Below the pieces are notes generated by a model. The model was given only the letters and a program-made list of their open reading frames with translations. It made no database searches and had not been told where the DNA came from. Shown here in pieces: positions 1 through 8,037 of a stretch of 64,000 bases of DNA. Positions within the stretch are counted from its first letter, which is position 1. Every line of letters starts with the position of its first letter. The position numbers and the translations under genes were made by a program. Origin of the DNA: Chryseosolibacter histidinae (lineage in GTDB: Bacteria; Bacteroidota; Bacteroidia; Cytophagales; Cyclobacteriaceae); the NCBI RefSeq assembly GCF_018598225.1, contig NZ_JAHESF010000037.1, positions 1-64,000 of the forward strand, written 5' to 3'.

Positions 1-644
1 CGTCCGATGTGTATACGCGTCCGGGCGGCAGAGGGGGGATTCTGGTCTTCGGGATCGACAAGAATGGCCAGGTCATATTTTTTCTTATCGGGTTTCAGGT
101 CGCGCTTTCGCTGCAGGTAGGTTTCAACGGCCAGCCTGAGCAGGCTCCGGTCCTCTATGGGAACTTCACCGAGGCTGAGCGGCTTGATGCTCTGAAGCAC
201 CCATTTGTTCTTCTTGGAGAATGCGGCACTGAGGCAGGGCGCCTGTACATACTGGAACAGCTGCCGGGCCAGCTTGTTGAGATTCTCATGCTGGGTGATG
301 CCGAAATAGATGTCGAACTCAACTTTGTCGCGTTTTTCATTTTTGAACGACGTCTGGATGAGGTCATCGAAATCTTCGAAGTCTTCGCGGAGAATGGAAG
401 GGAAGCGAAGGTCCTGGATGGTGGAGATGCCGGGCAGCACTTTGTGTTTGCGTGCTTCGGCCAGCAGCGACACGTAATAGCCCAGGCTCTGATACTGGTA
501 GGACTTGCAGAGGTTGATCACCTTGAGGCCCTTGAACTGCTGGTAAGTTTCTGTGGAGATGTACTTGGCCGGCGACACAACTTCTGCGTCGTAGAGGTTG
601 AACCGCCAGTGATCAGGATTTTCAACGATGATAAGCTTTTGCAT
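1..644 (-). CDS. RimK-like ATP-grasp ligase, N-terminal part (3' end outside window)
   Basis: The reverse strand has an ATG at 644 and stays open to base 1, giving about 214 residues of a truncated gene; its downstream half lies left of the window. The protein begins MQKLIIVENPDHWRF and matches my memory of the 'RimK-like ATP-grasp N-terminal' (RLAN) region, which precedes a RimK-type ATP-grasp domain in amino-acid ligases. The catalytic ATP-grasp part is not visible, so the ligase activity is inferred from the family. Such enzymes add amino acids to a peptide or small-molecule carboxylate using ATP. It is the third gene of a minus-strand cassette after a DUF155 gene and a C39 peptidase, 49 bp downstream of the latter. 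No signal peptide is seen. A plus-strand frame covering the same bases is a mirror artefact. Confidence 0.72.
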   Translation of the reverse strand, partial: MQKLIIVENPDHWRFNLYDAEVVSPAKYISTETYQQFKGLKVINLCKSYQYQSLGYYVSLLAEARKHKVLPGISTIQDLRFPSILREDFEDFDDLIQTSFKNEKRDKVEFDIYFGITQHENLNKLARQLFQYVQAPCLSAAFSKKNKWVLQSIKPLSLGEVPIEDRSLLRLAVETYLQRKRDLKPDKKKYDLAILVDPEDQNPPSAARTRIHIG

Positions 645-693
645 ATCCCTGCATTAATACGTGTGTAGGCGTAATGTAATCATGCCAGCCCTG

Positions 694-1407
694 TTATTTT
701 TTTGGTTCGATCACCAGCAGGTTGGCATCATAGGTCACGATGCCAAGCATGATGCTGTTGATCAGCCGCACGAAGCTCACCGGGTATACCTGGCCTTTGC
801 CCAGCGGGTTGGGTTCCATAGGATCGGCGATATACACACAGTTCTTTTCTTCGTCGTAGCCGGTGATCACCACAAAATGGCCCGCGGGTTCGCCCTTGAT
901 GGCATCATAAATATCGAACTGCGGGATCTCGCGCGCGGTGCCATACAGATACGTGGCGCTCAAACCTGTGAGAATGGGCGCAGAGCGTTTCAGAAATCCC
1001 TTGATCAGGTTCTCATCCAGCTCGCCATAACGGATCTCGCCACCCGACTCCAGGAACTTGATATAGGCCTGCGATGCCACCTGCAGCTTGCGGCGCTTGT
1101 GTTTGAACTCCATCTGCTCTTTGAGGAACTGCACGATCTTTTTCGAAGAGTGCTTGAACCAGGTGGGATCGAAGATGTTCAGATTGTATGTGTAGATATA
1201 GGCTTTGTAGCCGCGCTTCAGGGCATGGTTGCCCAGCATCACGGCCAGTGTGCCACCGGTCTTCAGTTTTTTCACATCCCGGATCACATCTTTCAGCGGC
1301 ACAGGATCCTTGTAATACTGGTAGAGGGCGTGGAGACAGGTGGGGCCGCAGGTGACCTCGTCGGGCTGGGCTTGGATATCGAAGCCTAAAGAGAGCTCTT
1401 TTCTCAT
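694..1407 (-). CDS. C39-family cysteine peptidase, RimK-associated
   Basis: A 237-residue protein with a papain-like C39 core. Near the N-terminus QPDEVTCGPTC gives the probable oxyanion-hole Gln14 and catalytic Cys20; GHFVVITGYD supplies His177 and VYIADP supplies Asp195. C39 domains cleave double-glycine leader peptides in bacteriocin exporters. Here the domain is free-standing, with no membrane segments, no ATPase and no secretion signal, so a cytoplasmic peptidase or transferase acting with the neighbouring RimK-like ligase is more likely. Its ATG overlaps the stop of the upstream DUF155 gene (TAATG at 1405-1409 read on the minus strand), implying translational coupling. The substrate is unknown. 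Confidence 0.8.
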   Translation of the reverse strand: MRKELSLGFDIQAQPDEVTCGPTCLHALYQYYKDPVPLKDVIRDVKKLKTGGTLAVMLGNHALKRGYKAYIYTYNLNIFDPTWFKHSSKKIVQFLKEQMEFKHKRRKLQVASQAYIKFLESGGEIRYGELDENLIKGFLKRSAPILTGLSATYLYGTAREIPQFDIYDAIKGEPAGHFVVITGYDEEKNCVYIADPMEPNPLGKGQVYPVSFVRLINSIMLGIVTYDANLLVIEPKK

Positions 1408-2201
1408 TAAAAATTCAGAATCTTGATGATCAATAAATCAAAAACTTCTACCAGGATCAGGATGATGATAATGTACTCTAACGTGTTGCTTTCCCGTTGG
1501 TGGATGATCTCGCGAAACACAGTCAGGTTATCTTCGATGATGCGCAGCGTATATTCGATCTCACTGAAACGTACGCGAAGGTCGAAGTGTTTCATCAGCC
1601 CCTGGTTAAGCTTGTCGAGGTACTCGTCTTCCCAGGCCAGGTCCGGTCCATCGAAGATATAGATATTCTCGGCGATATCGTTCTGTGTGTTCAGTGCCTT
1701 ACCCAGGAACCGCAGCATGTTCTTGCGGCTGATCTTCAGCTTTCCGGTAAGCTCCAGCTCATTGGCAAAGCCCTTCACTTCCGTGAGCAGGTTCTCGCTC
1801 ACACCGTGGTAGTAATCCAGCGCCACAGACTGAGCCAGGTTGAGCATCGCCACGCGGATCACCCTTTCATCAAGCTTGCCGAGGATGGCTTCGTTGAACT
1901 CGAACAGGTTCTCACGGCCTTCTTCCACACGGATCTGGAACTCATCGCGAAGCCATGCAACGATCGGGTTCTTCTGATATTCATGCACGGTCTTGATGCC
2001 CCACTTCATCTCCTCTTCCGAATACCCGGTAAAAACGACCACGCCGTAATTAAAGTATTGCTGGTATTTGCCGCTGCCAAACCCGTAGAATAATTCAGAC
2101 GATGAGTCTGCCAGTGGCTTAATATCCAGAAACGATTTAATGCCCTTGATATCAAGCTGATTGGCTACCAGAAAGGCGGTCAATTTTACGGTTTGGGCCA
2201 T
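1407..2201 (-). CDS. DUF155/RMD1-family protein with C-terminal membrane anchor
   Basis: A 264-residue protein of the RMND1/Sif2/DUF155 family, relatives of which in yeast and mitochondria (Rmd1, RMND1) have roles in meiosis or mitochondrial translation. Its bacterial function is not established. Visible hallmarks are the N-terminal region around FGSGKYQQYFNYGVVVF, a long helical middle, and the C-terminal RESNTLEYIIIILILVEVFDLL, where one hydrophobic segment should anchor the protein in the inner membrane. It is the first gene of the minus-strand cassette and overlaps the C39 peptidase by one base. It could tether the soluble peptidase/ligase pair at the membrane; that is inference from gene order. 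Confidence 0.82.
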   Translation of the reverse strand: MAQTVKLTAFLVANQLDIKGIKSFLDIKPLADSSSELFYGFGSGKYQQYFNYGVVVFTGYSEEEMKWGIKTVHEYQKNPIVAWLRDEFQIRVEEGRENLFEFNEAILGKLDERVIRVAMLNLAQSVALDYYHGVSENLLTEVKGFANELELTGKLKISRKNMLRFLGKALNTQNDIAENIYIFDGPDLAWEDEYLDKLNQGLMKHFDLRVRFSEIEYTLRIIEDNLTVFREIIHQRESNTLEYIIIILILVEVFDLLIIKILNF

Positions 2202-2294
2202 GCGTGCTTTTACTTAAATATAAACGTAAAATAATGTGTGAACAATTCCGGGTTGCGGTGAAATTGAAGATATTGGCGTTTATATTATACGGTT

Positions 2295-3059
2295 ATGAAA
2301 AAGTTCATTCCTTCACTTTTACTATGCTTCGTTTTTTCTCTTTCGGCCTTCGGATGGGGAGCCACAGGACACCGTGCCACAGGCTGGATCGCAAATAAAT
2401 ACCTGAGCAAAAAAGCGCGTAAGGCCGTCGAACAGATCCTCAACGGCCAATCCCTGGCCATGGCCAGCACCTGGATGGATGAAGTGAGGTCTGACTCCAC
2501 ATTCGATTACATGACCGACTGGCACTGGGTGACCATACCTTATGACCAGAACTATGAGCAAAGCACCAAGAACCCCAATGGCGATATCATTCAGACGCTG
2601 GAACGCATCATCGGCGAGCTGAGATCAAAGAAGCTCAGCGCACAGGAGCAGGCACAACGCATCAGGATCCTCATCCATTTGGTAGGCGACATTCACCAGC
2701 CCCTGCATGTTGGCGGAAAAAATGACAAAGGTGGAAACGATGTGAAGATCATGTGGTTCCGCGTAGACAGCAATCTACACCGCGTGTGGGACAGCGACAT
2801 CATCGATGGTACGCAGCTCAGCTACACAGAGCTTGCCGAGTCGCTCGATAAACCCTCCGACACAGAATTCAAGACATGGCAGAAAGCCACCGTCAGGGAG
2901 TGGGCCAACGAAAGCCAGGCCTATCAGAAACAGGTCTATGATTACGGCGCCGGACGCCTCGGCTACCGGTACTCCTATCTGTATTTGCCGATTGTAAGGC
3001 AGCGACTGCTCCAGGCAGGGGTGAGGTTAGCGGGTATTCTGAATGAAATTTATGGTTAA
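2295..3059 (+). CDS. S1/P1-family secreted nuclease
   Basis: A 254-residue exported phosphodiesterase that would hydrolyse single-stranded DNA/RNA or 3'-nucleotides using three zinc ions. A signal peptide (MKKFIPSLLLCFVFSLSAFG) ends just before Trp21, which in this family becomes the mature N-terminus and binds zinc. Other metal ligands are visible: His26 in WGATGH, Asp62, His128, Asp132, His134 and His138 in HLVGDIHQPLHVG, and His162/Asp166 in LHRVWD. Length is normal for bacterial members. It probably serves nucleic-acid scavenging in the periplasm or outside the cell. It stands alone, divergent from the DUF155 cassette, and is followed by a repeat array just after its stop. Confidence 0.92.
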   Translation: MKKFIPSLLLCFVFSLSAFGWGATGHRATGWIANKYLSKKARKAVEQILNGQSLAMASTWMDEVRSDSTFDYMTDWHWVTIPYDQNYEQSTKNPNGDIIQTLERIIGELRSKKLSAQEQAQRIRILIHLVGDIHQPLHVGGKNDKGGNDVKIMWFRVDSNLHRVWDSDIIDGTQLSYTELAESLDKPSDTEFKTWQKATVREWANESQAYQKQVYDYGAGRLGYRYSYLYLPIVRQRLLQAGVRLAGILNEIYG

Positions 3060-3065
3060 GAATTA

Positions 3066-3127
3066 GAAGTCAGGAGCCAGGAGTCAGAAGGGGAAGTTTA
3101 GAAAGTAGTAAGGAGTAAGTAGTAAGC
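3066..3127 (+). repeat. Heptad array, AGTCAGG/AGTAAGG type
   Basis: Just after the nuclease stop codon, units of 7 bp follow each other: AGTCAGG, AGCCAGG, AGTCAGA at 3068-3088, then AGTAAGG, AGTAAGT, AGTAAGC at 3107-3127, with a degenerate stretch between. Both sub-types fit RGTNNNN. No facing arm is seen before the next gene. The same sub-types recur at 25576-25656 and, inverted, at 62691-62744. Confidence 0.8.
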
Positions 3128-3139
3128 CCACCCAAAGGC

Positions 3140-3253
3140 CCGTCATTCTGAACGGGGAATGTGCGGGAGCAGGAGGGAGTGAAGAATCCCCATATAACGA
3201 AGTGCACGAGTTGTAGACCGAAGAGGCACGCACGTTCTGGCACGCAACGCACG
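3140..3253. repeat. Degenerate dispersed elements in the gap before the YdjC gene
   Basis: Two pieces are recognisable. CATTCTGAACGG near 3145 and GAGTGAAGAATCC near 3177 resemble the halves of a 'CATTCTGAA...GAAGAATC' element I associate with intergenic DNA of many environmental bacteria. At 3235-3253 a 19-mer (TTCTGGCACGCAACGCACG) matches the reverse complement of 60215-60233 at 18 of 19 positions. I see no gene or clear promoter in the rest of 3128-3375. Confidence 0.5.
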
Positions 3254-3375
3254 CCCTACGATCATGGCGTTTTTACAATGTTGATGCATGAAGTGAGGAG
3301 AAGATTACGCGATTTGTGATTGAGGGGGCGGCCGTTTTTACTTACCTTAGATGTGTATCAAATCCATTCGCCCTT

Positions 3376-4386
3376 ATGAGATCCAACAACATCACCATGC
3401 TATTGCTGATCATTTGTTTGTGTGGTTGCTTCAGCGCGGCTTTTGCCCAGGAGCCCACCTACGCTGAAAAGCTCGGTTTCCCGAAAGGTTCCAAAGTTCT
3501 GATCATGCATGTGGACGATGTAGGCATGTCGTGGGATTCCAACAAAGGTGCGGTGGATGCGATCGAGAAAGGTGTGGCCACGTCGTTGAGTGTGATGATG
3601 CCATGCCCGTGGGTGCCGGGATTTCTTCACTACATGAAAGAGCACCCGCAGACAGATGCCGGGCTGCACCTGACCCTTACATCAGAGTGGAAAGATTATC
3701 GCTGGGGTCCGCTGGTAGGTAAGCCTGCAGCCCCAGGGTTGGTTGATACGGAAGGTGCCCTTTGGCGTAGCGTGAATGACGTGGTAAGCCATGCTTCCGC
3801 CGATGAAGTGGAGGCAGAGATCCGCGCACAGCTTCAGCGCGCAAGGGATGCCGGCTTCGAGCCCACCCATCTTGACTCACACATGGGCACACTGTTCGCC
3901 ACACCGCAGTTCATGGAACGTTACATCAAGGTTGGCATCGAGAACAAGATCCCGGTGATGTTTCCCGGTGGCCACAGCACCATGATCATGCAAACGCGCA
4001 ATGCCGACGCCGCCACGTGGGCCCAGATCAAACAGACGGGAGAGATGCTCTGGAAAGCAGGCCTGCCCGTGCTCGACGACCTTCACAACGTCAGCTATGG
4101 CTTCGATTACTCCAAAGAGAAGAACCTGAGCGATGCACAGATCCAGAAGTATGCCACCTCAAAATACATCGAGACCATCGGTCAGCTGAAACCCGGCCTC
4201 ACCATGGTGATCATGCACTGCACTTCGCCTTCAGAAGTATTCCCCTACATCTCAGACTCCGGCCGCATCCGCAAAGGCGACCTGCTGGCGATGATGGACC
4301 CTGAGCTGAAAAAGTACATCGAGAAAGAGAAGATCATTCTCACCACCTGGAGGGAAGTGAAGGAGCGAAGGGCGAAGATGAAATAA
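3376..4386 (+). CDS. YdjC/ChbG-like carbohydrate deacetylase, exported
   Basis: The start chosen is the ATG at 3376, because MRSNNITMLLLIICLCGCFSAAFA is a good signal peptide; a 20-codon upstream extension is possible but looks non-coding. The mature protein (336 residues in total) is a polysaccharide-deacetylase-type TIM-barrel of the YdjC family, which removes N-acetyl groups from chito-oligosaccharides or related sugars with a divalent metal. Visible metal-site motifs are HVDDVG (usually NADDFG), GLHLTLT and THLDSHMG. Unlike cytoplasmic ChbG it should act outside the inner membrane. The substrate is not known. It lies between a nuclease and DUF4260 with no operon partner. Confidence 0.83.
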   Translation: MRSNNITMLLLIICLCGCFSAAFAQEPTYAEKLGFPKGSKVLIMHVDDVGMSWDSNKGAVDAIEKGVATSLSVMMPCPWVPGFLHYMKEHPQTDAGLHLTLTSEWKDYRWGPLVGKPAAPGLVDTEGALWRSVNDVVSHASADEVEAEIRAQLQRARDAGFEPTHLDSHMGTLFATPQFMERYIKVGIENKIPVMFPGGHSTMIMQTRNADAATWAQIKQTGEMLWKAGLPVLDDLHNVSYGFDYSKEKNLSDAQIQKYATSKYIETIGQLKPGLTMVIMHCTSPSEVFPYISDSGRIRKGDLLAMMDPELKKYIEKEKIILTTWREVKERRAKMK

Positions 4387-4395
4387 GATGTGACC

Positions 4396-4749
4396 TCAGG
4401 CTTTGCCGATCCGGCCCAGGTGCGTATTCTGAAAACTATCAGCGTATTTTAATCCGTAGCCCAGCAGCCTGTCAAAGGCGCTGTGGCCGAATAACAGCAG
4501 TCCCACGAACTGAACTTCGTGGAAATTGAGGGCAATGCCGAAAATGTAAATGGCCAGCGCAACGCCCTTGTGATGAAACAGGTTGTAGGTGAAGGCGCCG
4601 ACCCTCGTGTTGAGCACATAACCGATCATGCTTACGTCAGGCGTAAGGAACAACACCCAATACCACCACCACGCAAATGGCAGAAGCGTGCTCAGGTATG
4701 CAGCGAAGATGAGTTGGAGCGCTTCTTCGAGTTTTAGGATAGTTTTCAT
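4396..4749 (-). CDS. DUF4260 small membrane protein
   Basis: A 117-residue protein with three or four hydrophobic stretches (residues about 10-35, 45-60, 62-78, 80-95) containing YVLNTRVGAFTYNLFHHKG and FGHSAFDRLLGYGLKY, which I recognise as the DUF4260 family. It is an inner-membrane protein of unknown role. The conserved His, Asn and Arg near the second segment hint at a buried polar site, but no reaction is assigned. It is convergent with the deacetylase gene (9 bp between stops) and upstream of asnB on the same strand, with a repeat pair between them. Confidence 0.75.
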   Translation of the reverse strand: MKTILKLEEALQLIFAAYLSTLLPFAWWWYWVLFLTPDVSMIGYVLNTRVGAFTYNLFHHKGVALAIYIFGIALNFHEVQFVGLLLFGHSAFDRLLGYGLKYADSFQNTHLGRIGKA

Positions 4750-4805
4750 TTTCTTATTCAGTGGTGTTTAGGCGTTCAAAGTTCGGTTTTGGATGCAGAC
4801 GGGTC

Positions 4806-4973
4806 AAGTTTAAAGTTTAAGGTTTGAAGTTTAAAGTTGCCACGTTCACGTGTGGATTACTTTGTTATAGCCTGTGTTTTGACCCGGCTTGCGAAAGTTG
4901 AAACTGCCCGTTAATCGGGTTCTCAACTTTAAACCTTAAACTTGTAACTTCAAACTTCATACCTCAAACCTCC
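4806..4973. repeat. Heptad inverted pair, AGTTTAA type
   Basis: Left arm 4806-4840 has about five units of the AAGTTTA/AGGTTTG type. Right arm 4924-4973 is its inverse (AAACTTC, AAACCTT type, about seven units). The spacer is 83 bp. The right arm runs into asnB: the last codons (RRRFEV) and the stop of asnB at 4957 are written in repeat units, so the array defines the end of that protein. Confidence 0.88.
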
Positions 4974-6861
4974 TCCTCCACCACTGAAACACGATCAGTC
5001 CCCAGATCCTGGCATGTACATCTCCCGGGTTGGATGAGAAAAGCTGACGTTTTAGTTTGTCGATGGCGGCGTAATTGAAGATGCCCTGCTCTTCGATCTT
5101 CTTTTGGGCGAGCAGGTCGTCCATGATGAGCGATCGCATCTCTTTTCTGAACCACTTCAGCAGCGGCACTTCGAAACCCTTCTTTGGGCGATTGTAAAGC
5201 TTCGCCGGCAGCACATCGCGGTAAGCATCCTGAAGAATTCTCTTGCGCATGCTTTTGTTGATCTTGTAATGCGAAGGCAGGCTGAAGGCAAAGTTCACCA
5301 CTTCGTAATCGAGGAAGGGCACGCGTACTTCCAGTCCATTCGCCATGCTCATGAGGTCTACTTTTGTGAGCATGTCGTTCGGGAGCACCACCTTCATGTC
5401 TGTGAGCAGAATATCGTTCATGGTGTGGTGGTCCGGCACGGTTTGCATCAGGGCCTGTTTCCTGGACTCGTATTCCTGCCGGTGAAATTTTTCCTGCGAC
5501 GCTGCGCTGAAAAGCTCATACGCGCCATTCTCTGTGGCGTACGATGCCCAGCGCCAGTACCGTGCCGCAGGTGAAAGTCTTGCTCCTTCGGCGAATCGTG
5601 CAGCCTGACGCAGCTTGTTCGAGAACGCACCGTTGCGCGACTGCGGTAACACTTTCCACAACGGATGCAGCGCACTCACCACGTTTTCTTTCAATCCCGG
5701 GTGGGCCATGCTATAGAAGGCGGCGTGTTTGTTATATCCTCCCAGCAGCTCATCGGCGCCGTCGCCGGATAACGCTACCGTGGCGTGCTTGCGCGTTTCT
5801 TTGCTGAGGATGTAAACGTTGATGGCAGAGGAGTCGGCAAACGGCTCATCGATGTAATCCAGGATGGAGCTCACATGCGCATACAGGTCGTCATTGGTCA
5901 GTGAGAAGACGGTGTGTTCTGTATTGAACTGTTTCGCCACCAGGCGTGCATATTCGGTCTCGTCGAAGAATTTTTCGTCGCGGAAGCCGATGGAAAAAGT
6001 GTGAAGATCGGGTTTGTGTTTGCTGGCCAGCGCCGTGACCACAGAAGAATCGATACCACCACTCAGGAAAGCGCCGAGCGGAACATCGGCCACAAGCCTG
6101 CGCTGCACAGAAGCTTCGAGCAGCGTCTTCAGCTTTTCACGGGCCTGGTCATACGACAGGGGATTCGATTCAGCTTCGCCGGAAGAATAGGGGATGTCGT
6201 AATATTTTCCTTCGCTCAGCTTTTTGTTGCCCACCTTCAGGTAGTGGCCCGGTAAAAGCTTTTTCACCGTGGTGAAAATGGTGTCAGGGGCAGGGATGTA
6301 GTTCAGCTGGAGGTAAGAATGGAGGGAGCTGTAGTCCAGTGGCCTGTCGATGCCATACTTCAGCATGGTCTTCATCTCAGACGCGAAGATGAACTTGTCG
6401 TCATCGTACAGGTAGAGCAGGGGTTTGATGCCGTACCGGTCGCGGGCTACGAAAAAAGTTTGCTGTTGTTTGTCGTAGATGCAGAACGCAAAGAATCCGT
6501 TCAGCTTCGCCAGACATTGTTCCCCATAATGGAGGTAGAGCTTGAGCAGCACTTCGGTGTCTGACTGCGAAAAGAACGTTACGCCTTTATCGAGCAGATC
6601 CTTTTTCAGCTCGCGGTAGTTGAAGATCTCGCCATTAAAAACGATGCAGTAGCGTTTCGACTCATCCCACATGGGCTGATGCGCTACTGAAGAAGTATCG
6701 ATGATGGACAGCCTGCGGTGCCCGAGACCTACCCATTCATCTATGTAGATATCCTGGTAATCGGGTCCCCGTTTCTCCAGCGACATAGTAGCGGCTGTAA
6801 CGTGGATCTTGTTGAACTTGCCAACAAGGTTAAATGCCAGGATGCCGGTGATGCCGCACAT
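4957..6861 (-). CDS. asnB: Asparagine synthetase B, glutamine-hydrolysing
   Basis: A 634-residue two-domain enzyme converting aspartate, glutamine and ATP to asparagine and glutamate. The N-terminal Ntn glutaminase domain has Cys2 right after the initiator Met (MCGITG), the HRRLSI motif near residue 48 and FNGEIFNY near 75. The ATP-pyrophosphatase domain has SGGIDSS at 267-273 and the later SGDGADELLGGYNKH. Length fits the long AsnB subgroup, which in many bacteria sits with exopolysaccharide or peptide genes; no such neighbours are present, so housekeeping or amidation roles are both possible. The C-terminal tail RRRFEV is encoded by a heptad repeat arm. It is monocistronic by context. Confidence 0.93.
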   Translation of the reverse strand: MCGITGILAFNLVGKFNKIHVTAATMSLEKRGPDYQDIYIDEWVGLGHRRLSIIDTSSVAHQPMWDESKRYCIVFNGEIFNYRELKKDLLDKGVTFFSQSDTEVLLKLYLHYGEQCLAKLNGFFAFCIYDKQQQTFFVARDRYGIKPLLYLYDDDKFIFASEMKTMLKYGIDRPLDYSSLHSYLQLNYIPAPDTIFTTVKKLLPGHYLKVGNKKLSEGKYYDIPYSSGEAESNPLSYDQAREKLKTLLEASVQRRLVADVPLGAFLSGGIDSSVVTALASKHKPDLHTFSIGFRDEKFFDETEYARLVAKQFNTEHTVFSLTNDDLYAHVSSILDYIDEPFADSSAINVYILSKETRKHATVALSGDGADELLGGYNKHAAFYSMAHPGLKENVVSALHPLWKVLPQSRNGAFSNKLRQAARFAEGARLSPAARYWRWASYATENGAYELFSAASQEKFHRQEYESRKQALMQTVPDHHTMNDILLTDMKVVLPNDMLTKVDLMSMANGLEVRVPFLDYEVVNFAFSLPSHYKINKSMRKRILQDAYRDVLPAKLYNRPKKGFEVPLLKWFRKEMRSLIMDDLLAQKKIEEQGIFNYAAIDKLKRQLFSSNPGDVHARIWGLIVFQWWRRRFEV

Positions 6862-6941
6862 GTGATGATGCTTTAATGGGGCAAGTTAAAAAGTTATGGC
6901 TTGCGGAGGGCGACTATTTGGGAGCTTTTATTACTTGAATT

Positions 6942-7102
6942 AGTCCACGGTCCACAGTCGACAGTCCACGGCAGCACCGGGTGTTTGGGCCTTTGATCAA
7001 TGGGTGCCCTAATGTCTCATGTCCAATTCCTGGCGCCCTTAACACCATATGCTGATGCAGAGATGGGTCTAACTGTGGACTGTGGACCGTCGACCGTGGA
7101 CT
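6942..7102. repeat. Heptad inverted pair, GGTCCAC type
   Basis: Left arm 6942-6971 contains four units (AGTCCAC, GGTCCAC, AGTCGAC, AGTCCAC). Right arm 7075-7102 contains the four inverse units (GTGGACT, GTGGACC, GTCGACC, GTGGACT). They are separated by about 103 bp. The right arm ends one base before the stop codon of the minus-strand DUF1080 gene, so the pair lies directly behind that gene. Confidence 0.9.
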
Positions 7103-7103
7103 C

Positions 7104-7868
7104 TTACAACGTTTTGATCATGATGTTTTTGAACCACACTTCACCGCCATGGTCCTGCAGGTCTACGTGGCCGGATTGTGCCATGCCGTAACCTTTGGCA
7201 TCTTTCCACTTGCTGCCTTCTTTCAGTTTTTTCCATTCGGGTGAGCCGAACTCATATTCCACGAGCTTTGCGCCGTTCAGCCAGTGCTCAACGTGGTTGC
7301 CATTCACTACAATGCGTGTGTCGTTCCACTCGCCGGCGGGGTTCAACTGTTTGTCTGCAGGGGCTGCGTGCATATCGTAGTTGGAGCCTGTCTTCTGCGC
7401 AGGTTTCAGCTCGCCGGGATACCCCGTGTCATCGATGAGCTGGTATTCCGGTCCTGACAAATAAGGCCTGTCAAATTCTTCTGTTGCCCGGTAGATCACA
7501 CCACTGTTGGCTTGTGCAGCGATCTTCCACTGAAAGGCCAGCTCGAAGTTGGCATACTGGTCAGCGGTCATGATATCGCCCCGTTTATCAGCCTGATCTT
7601 TGGGCTTGCAGTGCAATGTTCCGTCCACTACTTCCCAGCTGTTGTTCTCGATGCCCTTGAAGTTGCGCCAGCCCTCCATGTTTTGCCCGTTGAAGAGCAA
7701 TTTCCATCCTTCGGCTTTTTGCTGATCCGTGAGCTGGTTGGCGGCCGAGGCATCGCTTACCACAGCAGTTGTGTCCTGCTTTTGTTCTGATGATGATTCA
7801 TCCTGTTTAGCAGGCAGGCAAGCGGCCAGAACCGCGATGAATGAAAAAAGGTAGATCGGTTTTCTCAT
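7104..7868 (-). CDS. DUF1080 (3-keto-disaccharide hydrolase-type) lipoprotein
   Basis: A 254-residue lipoprotein: the signal MRKPIYLFSFIAVLAAC has a lipobox (LAAC, Cys17), followed by a Ser/Glu/Lys-rich linker and one DUF1080 domain from about residue 52. Typical motifs are GWKLLFNGQNMEGWRNF, WEVVDGTL, NSGVIYR, and the C-terminal GHVDLQDHGGEVWFKNI. Members have a concanavalin-like fold; some have been shown to cleave 3-keto-glycosides, others only bind sugars. It would sit on the periplasmic or outer face of an envelope membrane. Sugar dehydrogenase and isomerase genes that could belong to the same pathway occur far away at 43-47 kb. Confidence 0.88.
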   Translation of the reverse strand: MRKPIYLFSFIAVLAACLPAKQDESSSEQKQDTTAVVSDASAANQLTDQQKAEGWKLLFNGQNMEGWRNFKGIENNSWEVVDGTLHCKPKDQADKRGDIMTADQYANFELAFQWKIAAQANSGVIYRATEEFDRPYLSGPEYQLIDDTGYPGELKPAQKTGSNYDMHAAPADKQLNPAGEWNDTRIVVNGNHVEHWLNGAKLVEYEFGSPEWKKLKEGSKWKDAKGYGMAQSGHVDLQDHGGEVWFKNIMIKTL

Positions 7869-7905
7869 GATGTAGGTTATTGTACAGCCTGAAAATAGTT
7901 AAAAT

Positions 7906-8035
7906 AGTCCACAGTCCACTGTCGACGGTCCACGGCAGTGCTGTGCTGCTTCTCAGCTCTTGTTCCAGGTACGAGGTACGAATTACGAGGTACGGTTAGG
8001 CGCCTCCCAAACAACTCGTCTGTGGACCGCGGACC
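7906..8035. repeat. Heptad cluster, GGTCCAC pair around a GGTACGA array
   Basis: Four GGTCCAC-type units at 7906-7933 face a short inverse arm at 8022-8035 (GTGGACC, GCGGACC). Between them at 7968-7995 lies an array of a different type (GGTACGA, GGTACGA, ATTACGA, GGTACGG) that has no facing arm of its own here. The right arm stops 2 bp before the stop codon of the minus-strand flavoprotein gene. Confidence 0.85.
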
Positions 8036-8037
8036 AT

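Noticed and set aside
9-668. Open plus-strand frame of 219 codons at the left edge
   Set aside because: It mirrors the minus-strand RimK-like gene, whose product has recognisable family sequence and correct operon placement.
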